Assembly: GCA_030674185.1 (NCBI GenBank)
Contig: JAPXFY010000021.1
Coordinates: 72,549,221 to 72,613,220, forward strand
DNA from: Monoplex corrugatus
Lineage: Eukaryota > Mollusca > Gastropoda > Littorinimorpha > Ranellidae
Direction: 5' to 3'
Length of the DNA: 64,000 bases
The notes beneath the pieces are model-generated. The model was not told the DNA's origin, made no database searches, and saw only the letters and a program-made list of their open reading frames with translations. Positions 55,680 through 64,000 of this stretch are shown here, piece by piece. Both the position numbers and the translations under genes were made by a program. Positions within the stretch are counted from its first letter, which is position 1. Every line of letters starts with the position of its first letter.

Positions 55680-56450
55680 CCACCCCCACCCTTTTTATTG
55701 AAATCAATTTCATATGATTTGATTTACTTTATATTTTACTCTCCGGAATTGGCTGTACTACATTTTTCCCCTCCATATTTTGATTTACTTTATTTTCAAT
55801 ATTTTGATTTAGTACACTCCCCTCCTACCCCCCTCAGATTTGATTTACTTTAATCAAGTTACTTTATATTTTCATCTGCACAATTTGATTTACCTTCATT
55901 CCCCCAGTAGAGTTTGATTTATTTTACAAATTTCCACTGCAGGTTGTTTTTTTTTAATTGTTTTAAAATTTCCCTTTAGAATTTGATTTATTTTACAATT
56001 TCCCTTTGTAGATTTTAATTTATTTCACTATTTCCTTCGGCAGAAATTGATTTATTTCATGTTTCCCTCTCCAGAATGTGGTGTGCTCTTCACATTTTCT
56101 TAAGAGTTTTCTGCTCTGGAATTTGATTTACTTTACATCTTTACATCTCCCCTACCCACCCACCCCAGAATGTGAGTTACTTCGAAATAAATTTTCTCTT
56201 TCAGTATTAGATATACTTTACATTTTACCCCGTACAGAACTGGCTTGTTTATTTGTTTCCCTGTGGTAGGTTTGATTTATGTGACATTTTCCCCTTTTAT
56301 TATGTGAATTTTGAATTACTTTATAAATTCAGAATTAGATGTACTGTACGTTTTCTCTCTGCAGATATTCATTAATTTACATTTGAAATACTTTACATTT
56401 TTCCCTTGGGAATTTGATTTTACTCTACATCTGGCCTGTCTCACCCCACT
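55680..56450 (+). repeat. Ancient decayed tandem of about 45-65-bp period
   Basis: The phrase GAATTTGATTTACTTTACAT followed by TTTCCCC and a CAGAAT recurs, eroded, ten or more times. Confidence 0.6.
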
Positions 56451-56689
56451 ATGAAGATTGTGTTGTTGGTTGTCTAATTATTAACGTGTTGGTTTGACAA
56501 GGGGTAGTTCAAAAGATGAGAGCCAATCGTGGGTCATACATAAGTAAAGGAAAATGCACACGCCTCGCACAAAATGGATATATTCATTTCAGTAGGTATT
56601 GTTGCTTTTTCATGTCTCAGAAAATCCATTCATAGAAGGGAAGGGTAGAATAATGGTTCACGTCATATGGGTGCCTCACAGCATGCTGC

Positions 56690-57035
56690 CAAGTTTTCAG
56701 CGTGGGGTTTGAGTTTGATTTTGTTCAAGGCGAATTCATTGCATGCGGACTATTCCATATGCGCTCCGACCAAATCTGCCAGAAAATTGTCTGGTCGACT
56801 TCCTGAGCTTGCACTGACCCGTATGTGCTGGCAAGGTCTTGAAATGGTTGGGAGGAGACAATCATGGGAAACGCTAAGCTGACACTACCAGAATGATGGA
56901 AACATTAAGATGGGCAGGAAACAGGTCAGTTATTAATTTTGCAGGCTTGGATTGAACTTGAAGTAAAGATCTCAAGTCCATGGCGCTATGAAAAAAAACC
57001 ATCCAGCTTGCGGAAAGTGTTTTGCCACTCGGGTG
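56690..57035 (-). mobile_element. tRNA-derived SINE, family B, nearly full length
   Basis: The plus strand has CCATATGCGCTCCGACCAAA, AACGCTAAGCTGACACTACC and GATGGAAACATTAAGATGGG. The tRNA-like head is the reverse complement of 56950-57000 with box B AAGTTCAATCC. It is the best copy of this family. Confidence 0.7.
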
Positions 57036-57227
57036 GTCACATAAAGTTTAGATTGGGGGGTGGGAGGGGGATCATTCCTGAAACCCACTGGTAGAATTTA
57101 GAATGTAGTTTCATTCATATTCATGACCAGTAGTTCTCTGAAACTTGTATTTTTATGTCTTTAATCTATCTTCTGTCCATCTGGGTTTTCTTACCTGAGC
57201 TTGAGCTAACGTGACAACAGATACACA

Positions 57228-57257
57228 ACAAACACACACACACACACACCCCACATG

Positions 57258-57332
<75 letters not shown>

Positions 57333-57361
57333 CACACACACACTCACACTCTCACACACAC

Positions 57362-57417
<56 letters not shown>

Positions 57418-57435
57418 AAAGAAAGAAAGAAAGAA
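57228..57435 (+). repeat. (CA)n microsatellite ending in (GAAA)n
   Basis: Long CA run with short CAA and CTCA breaks; GAAA repeats at 57417-57435. Confidence 0.97.
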
Positions 57436-57439
57436 AATC

Positions 57440-59040
57440 CATAAAACAGCCAAGTATAGTCAGCTTATACCAGCAGTCTGTTGTCCTAAGTCTTTTAAAA
57501 TGTTTTGGAGAATTAATTAATATTGATCTGAAACTGACAAGGCAGTATGAAATTATGCTGTTGTGACTCCATTCAGAAGTACATGTGTTCCAAATTCAGT
57601 TGAAATCTTGCAATAAACTTCTGACAAGTTGTTACCAGAAGTGTTTTATATTTACAACTATTTCAATCTAAATAATGAGTTCTTTGCATTCAGATTGACC
57701 TGTGTATAACTTGTCATTGTACCAGTACAGTCCTGCTAGCTCAGTTTAATAAATCAATTTGCTGATAACGAAGGACCCTTGGATGGGTCTCAGATACTGG
57801 TATATATTTTTGACAAGGTTTGGAGCTTTCAAGCTATTTTTGGCGGGCTTATGGCATCACAGAGAGTCTGAGTTTGTGCTTATAACCAATTGATACAAGC
57901 CAACCAGTAGTAGACAGACCTTTAAGTGAAAACATCAAGACTTCACCAGCACAATGGGTTTATGCTCAGGCTTATAAATCATGCCATGGTCATTTTGGAT
58001 TTTTGTCCACGCCATGGTTTCTGTGGTGCTGGTGCATGTGGAATTAATCTGAATGAGAAGTGCTGCCTTGAAGAAACTGAAACGGAAACTGTGATCCAGG
58101 TTTGGTAAAGTTCCACGCAGTATTATTTCATGAACGGCCATGAAGTCTCAACACTTTCATACACTACTAACATATAGGCAGATAGACACACAAGTATAGC
58201 TGGTCAGTGTAAAAACAGCACATCCGCTGCTCTTGAAAACAAAAATAAACAAACAGCAAGTTTAGATGTGTCGAATTTTGGCCCTACTTGGAATGTACGG
58301 TATTAACTTGATTAATCTTTGTCATCGTACTGTTTACTCATGACTAATTCTGCTGACTGTACTGTGTACACTGTTATAACGTTGTAGTGGTTTTTCTCTA
58401 TGACAAGTAAGTCTGTGCATTTGACTTTGTCACTGTGTGTGTAAATAATACACAACGTGTTCAGTATACTGTAGTTTCTTTGGTGTTGATGTTGTTTTGA
58501 GTCAGAATCTTTGGTTTGATCATTGTCAGTAAAGCTTTAGCGCTCAGTTCACATTGTCTTGAGTTTTTGTTGCTTTTGAAGGAGAGGGTCAGTGTGGGTT
58601 GTTTGTGTGTGCGTGCTTGCGTCTGTTGTGTGTGTGTGTGTGAAACCACTTGAAGACAGAGAGAGAATCATTGTGTGTGTGTATGAAAACTACAAATATC
58701 TTTTCCCTCCTCCTATTACAATAGAATGCACATTTGCAATGCAACACATTCTTGTTCTTTTTGTGGCATTTCAGTGATGTTGACCCCAGACAGCATATTT
58801 CAGTTCTCCAACACATCGCCAAACCCTTGAAAGTTCCAGTGCAAGAGGGTCCATAGGAGATAATTGACTTAGAGCTATTGTGAGGCCACCTGCCAGAGGA
58901 GATAATGTTTATTTGACTTTGAGCCATTTTCAAGGTCATCTGTATTTTTTAGATATCCTCTACGTGTACAAAAGGAAGAAAATCAGTGTGGCTTGACCAT
59001 TGTTTGCCTTTATGTTAACAAAAGCTGTTGATTGTAACGA
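57440..59040. other. No gene seen
   Basis: AT-rich sequence with an AATAAA near 57748 and a GT run near 58630. No frame or splice pattern that I trust. Confidence 0.45.
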
Positions 59041-59058
59041 TATTTCATTTTCTTCCAG

Positions 59059-59115
59059 TATTTGTCCATCTGGTTCAACGGTTTGATCGCAGTGGCCAAG
59101 GAAATGTCAAAATAA
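59059..59115 (+). CDS. Orphan candidate terminal exon (very tentative)
   Basis: A strong acceptor, TTTCATTTTCTTCCAG (ending 59058), is followed by an 18-codon frame, Y-L-S-I-W-F-N-G-L-I-A-V-A-K-E-M-S-K, and a stop. A second phase gives FVHLVQRFDRSGQGNV, loosely like an EF-hand loop, open to about 59152. No partner exon was found in the window. Confidence 0.15.
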   Translation, partial: YLSIWFNGLIAVAKEMSK

Positions 59116-59299
59116 GAAATATACTGATTTGGGCGTCTTCTGCCTCGAACACAAGCTGAACTTTACAGAAGGATATTAGATAATGCTGCCCAAACAACCT
59201 TTGTTCTTATACTGTCTAAAAAAAGCATCTTCCTTGAATCAGTAATGAATCTGTTTCATACTCAGGATAATCTTCAGTTGTGCTGAAAAGGAGATTGCT

Positions 59300-59540
59300 T
59301 TTTTCATGTGACAGGGCTGTGTGTAGGCCTACTTTAAACTTCCATTAGTGAGATATCCTAACATCAGTCGGGATTAACAGATACAGAAACCTGCAGTGTT
59401 TGTGAATAAATTTGAGTACATCTTTAGAGTGAAGTGAATGAGATTGACGGTGTGGTCCCAGTCTTTACAACTAAATCAATTGCATGCTGAGCATTGAGTA
59501 AGAGCTAGCTGAAGATGAAGTATAATACAAAGATTGTTTT
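59300..59540 (-). mobile_element. SINE fragment, family A (old)
   Basis: GACAGGGCTGTGTGTAG, ACAGAAACCTGCAGTGTTTG and GACGGTGTGGTCCCAGTCTT recur from the other copies. Confidence 0.5.
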
Positions 59541-59559
59541 TTCCAACTAATCCAAGTGT

Positions 59560-61260
59560 TCTATTTTTTTTTCGGATGTATGTATGCAAGTTATTTGGTC
59601 CACAATGTACAGGAGGTATGTTGCTGCAGTCTGCATGCTCTTGTCTTCGGTGGTTGTGTATGCTGGGTGTCTCCATGTTTCCTTAGGCCAGCCATTGACA
59701 TGTCTCACAGGATGCTAGACATGGATATTTGATATTCTGTGGGTGTGTATGTTGGGTGTCTCCATGTTTCCTTAGGCCAGCCATTGACATGTCTCACAGG
59801 ATGCTAGACATGGATATTTGATATTCTGTGGTTGTGTATGCTGGGTGTCTCCATGTTTCCTTAGGCCAGCCATTGACATGTCTCACAGGATGCTAGACAT
59901 GGATATTTGATATTCTGTGGGTGTGTATGTTGGGTGTCTCCATGTTTCCTTAGGCCAGCCATTGACATGTCTCACAGGATGCTAGACATGGATATTTGAT
60001 ATTCTGTGGGTGTGTATGCTGGGTGTCTCCATGTTTCCTTAGGCCAGCCATTGACATGTCTCACAGGATGCTAGACATGGAAATTTGATATTCTGTGGGT
60101 GTGTATGTTGGGTGTCTCCATGTTTCCTTAGGCCAGCCATTGACATGGCTCACAGGATGCTAGACATGGATATTTGATATTCTGTGGGTGTGTATGTTGG
60201 GTGTCTCCATGTTTCCTTAGGCCAGCCATTGACATGGGGCACAGGATGCTAGACATGGATATTTGATATTCTGTGGGTGTGTATGTTGGGTGTCTCCATG
60301 TTTCCTTAGGCCAGCCATTGACATGGGTCACAGGATGCTAGACATGGATATTTGATATTCTGTGGGTGTGTATGTTGGGTGTCTCCATGTTTCCTTAGGC
60401 CAGCCATTGACATGGCTCACAGGATGCTAGACATGGATATTTGATATTCTGTGGGTGTGTATGTTGGGTGTCTCCATGTTTCCTTAGGCCAGCCATTGAC
60501 ATGGGTCACAGGATGCTAGACATGGATATTTGATATTCTGTGGGTGTGTATGTTGGGTGTCTCCATGTTTCCTTAGGCCAGCCATTGACATGTCTCACAG
60601 GATGCTAGACATGGAAATTTGATATTCTGTGGGTGTGTATGTTGGGTGTCTCCATGTTTCCTTAGGCCAGCCATTGACATGGCTCACAGGATGCTAGACA
60701 TGGATATTTGATATTCTGTGGGTGTGTATGTTGGGTGTCTCCATGTTTCCTTAGGCCAGCCATTGACATGGGTCACAGGATGCTAGACATGGATATTTGA
60801 TATTCTGTGGGTGTGTATGTTGGGTGTCTCCATGTTTCCTTAGGCCAGCCATTGACATGGGTCACAGGATGCTAGACATGATATTTGATATTCTGTGGGT
60901 GTGTATGCTGGGTGTCTCCATGTTTCCTTAGGCCAGCCATTGACATGTTTCACAGGATGCTAGACATGATATTTGATATTCTGTGGGTGTGTATGTTGGG
61001 TGTCTCCATGTTTCCTTAGGCCAGCCATTAACATGTTTCACAGGATGCTAGACATGATATTTGATATTCTGTGGGTGTGTATGTTGGGTGTCTCCATGTT
61101 TCCTTAGGCCAGCCATTGACATGTCTCACAGGATGCTAGACATGGATATTTGATATTCTGCATGCTTATGCACACAACCTGGGTTTACTTACTGGTAGTT
61201 TGTACATGGGAGGTCGAAAAATGTCCACCCTTTACTCACTAGTGGAAGTCACGCAAGTGT
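59560..61260 (-). mobile_element. Family C SINE expanded internally
   Basis: The left part (59560-59700) and right part (61160-61260, ACTGGTAGTTTGTACATGGG and CCACCCTTTACTCACTAG) are flanks of one family C copy. Between them one 89-bp internal segment has been amplified. Confidence 0.6.
59655..61157 (+). repeat. 89-bp minisatellite, about 17 copies
   Basis: The unit includes GGGTGTCTCCATGTTTCCTT, AGGCCAGCCATTGACATG and CACAGGATGCTAGACATGGA. It repeats at 59671, 59760, 59849 and so on. Point variants (GTCTCAC, GGCTCAC, GGGTCAC; ATATTTG or AAATTTG) mark sub-lineages. Confidence 0.95.
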
Positions 61261-61478
61261 CTAAGCAGATCAGACAGGGATGTTGCAACTGTAAGTCCAG
61301 TGTTTACTGTGATGTTAGCGCATATTAAATTCATTCCGAGTTCGGAAACGTCATCTTGAGAAACTGAAACTGAAACTGAAACCAGTGCCCACAATCATGT
61401 GGAACATACTTGGCAATCATTTTGTAGCCGGTCTGGTACTGAATCAGAGAAAAGGGTCTTCTCATTGATGCTGTTAAT

Positions 61479-61481
<3 letters not shown>

Positions 61482-61545
<64 letters not shown>

Positions 61546-61556
61546 CTCTCTCCCCC
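61482..61556 (+). repeat. (CT)n microsatellite
   Basis: CT run ending in a C tract. Confidence 0.97.
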
Positions 61557-61631
61557 CCTTCCCCTTTGAAAGTTTGAAACTAAAAGTGACAAATTTGGGG
61601 AGTTGTAGAATTGTAGTTGACTGCATGAAGG

Positions 61632-62730
61632 GGACAATATTGTACTATTACAGAAGTAAACAACATTGTACTGTTACAGAAGTAAACAACATTGTACTGT
61701 TACAGAAGTAAACAACATTGTACTGTTACAGAAGTAAACAACATTGTACTGTTACAGAAGTAAACAACATTGTACTGTTACAGAAGTAAACAACATTGTA
61801 CTGTTACAGAAGTAAACAACATTGTACTGTTACAGCAGTAAACAACATTGTACTGTTACAGCAGTAAACAACATTGTACTGTTACAAAAGTAAACAACAT
61901 TGTACTGTTACAGAAGTAAACAACATTGTACTGTTAAAGAAATAAACAACATTGTACTGTTACAGAAGTAAACAACATTGTACTGTTACAGAAGTAAACA
62001 ACATTGTACTGTTACAGAAGTAAACAACATTGTACTGTTACAGAAGTAAACAACATTGTACTGTTACAGAAGTAAACAACATTGTACTGTTACAGAAGTA
62101 AACAACATTGTACTGTTACAGAAGTAAACAACATTGTATTGTTACAGAAGTAAACAACATTGTACTGTTACAGAAGTAAACAACATTGTACTGTTACAGA
62201 AGTAAACAACATTGTATTGTTACAGAAGTAAACAACATTGTACTGTTACAGAAGTAAACAACATTGTATTGTTACAGAAATAAACAACATTGTACTGTTA
62301 CAGAAGTAAACAACATTGTACTGTTACAGAAGTAAACAACATTGTACTGTTACAGAAATAAACAACATTGTACTGTTACAGAAGTAAACAACATTGTACT
62401 GTTACAGAAGTAAACAACATTGTACTGTTACAGAAGTAAACAACATTGTATTGTTACAGAAGTAAACAACATTGTACTGTTACAGAAGTAAACAACATTG
62501 TATTGTTACAGAAATAAACAACATTGTACTGTTACAGAAGTAAACAACATTGTACTGTTACAGAAGTAAACAACATTGTATTGTTACAGAAGTAAACAAC
62601 ATTGTACTGTTACAGAAGTAAACAACATTGTAACTGTTACAGAAATAAACAACATTGTACTGTTACAGAAGTAAACAACATTGTACTGTTACAGAAATAA
62701 ACAACATTGTAGGCCTACTGTTACAGAAGT
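61632..62730 (+). repeat. 26-bp minisatellite, about 42 copies
   Basis: The unit AAGTAAACAACATTGTACTG plus TTACAG is very homogeneous. Variants are GTATTG, GCAGTAAA and AAATAAA. The last unit has an inserted GGCCTA (about 62710). Confidence 0.95.
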
Positions 62731-62744
62731 AAAGTTCCATCTGT

Positions 62745-62975
62745 CACGTTCTTAAAGAGGCGTCGCCGCATACACCACATCAGGCAAATAAGGCATCGGC
62801 ACATACACCACATCAGGCAAATGCCTGACCAAAGTATGACCCAATACCTGGTCAGGCCATGAGAAACAAAGTGGCAACAGCAGTCATTCCCAGGCACTCA
62901 CCCATCCAAGTACTGACCAGGCCCGATGCCGCTTAACTTAAGTGACTGGATGAGAACGTGTGCATGACATGGCTG
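62745..62975 (-). mobile_element. 5S-rRNA-derived SINE (SINE3 type)
   Basis: On the minus strand 62970-62875 follows 5S rRNA: AAGTTAAGCGGCATCGGGCC, TGGTCAGTACTTGGATGGGT and GCCTGGGAAT, i.e. the internal control region and 3' half, with substitutions. The body (62860-62745) has two copies of GCCTGATGTGGTGTATG. It lacks the 5S 5' end and pairing, so it is not an rRNA gene. Confidence 0.75.
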
Positions 62976-63450
62976 TTAGCAAAAACTCCATCGGTTCTCA
63001 GTATGTGCTGTAGCTCTGAAGTGTAGGTCTGTATTTTCACAAAATCATGAAAACTGTATAAGAGTGCTGAATATGCCTCCAAACTGCTTTGATTTATTGA
63101 AATGTGCTCAGTTTCAGGGGGCAAGCCTCCGATGGGGGCGCCACCCCTATACCCTGTCCGGGTCCAGGCAGCCCCTGGACCCCTATTTGATTTTGTTAAC
63201 ATTCTCCAGGTGTAACACTTGAAATCTGCTTAGGAAGTGACAGAAAACAGAGGTCTGGGGGGTTAGTAATGGCAGAACGTGGAGTTTGGCCCTCTAGTTT
63301 ACTGTTCCACATCTATTTCATTTTCTACAAGTCTACTTCATGGCTCAGAATGCTGAAGGATGACAGTGATCCAACCTAGCTTTCAACCTTCCACACAAAG
63401 AACTGAATCATACATATCTTTTGGCCCAACAAAATCTCCAACTAATAAAT
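62976..63450. other. No gene seen; GC-rich palindromic patch at 63115-63185
   Basis: The patch has GGGGGCGCCACCCC and GGGTCCAGGCAGCCCCTGGACCC, which can fold. Origin unknown. Confidence 0.4.
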
Positions 63451-63469
63451 AGGCCTACTTGCTGAAGGC

Positions 63470-63800
63470 AGTCAAGAGAGTATGGAAACTATCATCATGA
63501 GAAGATGATGGAATTGGATTGGGCACATCGTCCAAAGACAGCAAGATAACATCACCTGGACTGCTTTCCACTGGACACCAGAGGAAAGCCCTTAACACGG
63601 GAAGACCCAAGAACACCTGGTGGCGAACAAAAGATCTGGAGGGTTTGATGTACATTTAGTGTACCATACAGAGGCTGGCCAGGAACATAGCGGAGAATCT
63701 TCTTTGCTGTCATACACGTCAATGCTAAAGTGGACAGTAAGTACAAGACCTTTCAGATGAAATGATAAGCAGCGTGAACTTCCATGCACGTGCACATTAT
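63470..63800 (+). pseudogene. LINE RT C-terminal tail fragment
   Basis: Broken frames give R-R-W-N-W-I-G-H-I-V-Q-R, DNITWTAFHWTPEE and a G-K-T-Q-E-H block. This is the W-x-W-I-G-H-V-L-R ... T-A-L-x-W-T-P-E-G-K-R ... G-R-P-K tail common to several LINE families in invertebrates. Stops make it a relic. Confidence 0.6.
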
Positions 63801-64000
63801 TGTAGAAGAACCCACAGCAAGGAAGAAATTGTCTCTGGCAAAATTCCATAGAAAATACATGTAAACCCACCAAGACAAACTGAAATAGCTACACACATAC
63901 AGTAATACAGGGGAAAAAATTATTGGTACTACGACGTATGCGACTTCCTTTCGATGGGAGGAATAACATGATTTTCATGTGAAAAAAACAAAGAAATGTC

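Noticed and set aside
61632..62730. Regular repeats that might be taken for a CRISPR array
   Set aside because: Units are contiguous with no unique spacers, and the DNA is animal nuclear.
62875..62970. Functional 5S rRNA gene
   Set aside because: The 5' part is missing and substitutions break the helices; it is joined to a repeated body.

Overview
The window is animal nuclear DNA. It has multi-exon genes with GT-AG introns, dense CA/GT and CT microsatellites, many minisatellites, tRNA-derived SINEs, RTE-like and CR1/L2-like LINE remnants and TTAA-flanked piggyBac-type non-autonomous elements. That mix, and the sequence of the MSL2 homologue, suggest a lophotrochozoan, most likely a marine gastropod mollusc. 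This is inference; no database search was possible.

Two protein-coding loci can be supported, both on the + strand. The first (coding span 7532-28582, six coding exons) encodes a protein of about 1,990 residues that I do not recognise. Its N-terminus has tandem repeats carrying SUMO-acceptor-like motifs, followed by a long low-complexity part and then what look like four divergent copies of one globular module. Splice phases agree along the whole model only if one base is missing at each of three places (near 7815, 21116-21163 and 26741-26819), all in the same direction. I read these as assembly or base-calling deletions, or possibly early decay. The second locus (46405-47757, intronless coding region, 450 codons) is the MSL2 E3 ubiquitin ligase of the male-specific-lethal histone acetyltransferase complex. 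It has an N-terminal RING and a C-terminal nine-cysteine CXC domain, with a CRE and a CCAAT box just upstream.

Layout: 1-7100 non-coding with two SINE copies, a TTAA element and CA arrays; 7119-28582 gene 1, whose five introns are filled with minisatellites, often touching the splice sites, and with mobile elements; 28583-35000 downstream repeats (47-, 49-, 87-, 63- and 43-bp units) and a possible piggyBac remnant; 35000-42000 SINEs, a foldback element, microsatellites and RTE 3' ends; 42000-45950 a CR1/L2-like LINE nested in an opposite-strand RTE-like LINE; 46100-48500 MSL2 with promoter and 3' flank; 48500-64000 gene-poor DNA with more SINEs, an 89-bp array amplified inside a SINE, a 26-bp array of about 42 units, a 5S-rRNA-derived SINE and a LINE tail.

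The two genes are not an obvious functional unit. Both products are probably nuclear (SUMO-type motifs in one, chromatin targeting in the other). The most novel items are the unrecognised repeat-module protein, the minisatellite-saturated splice junctions around it, and the nested palindromic TTAA elements.
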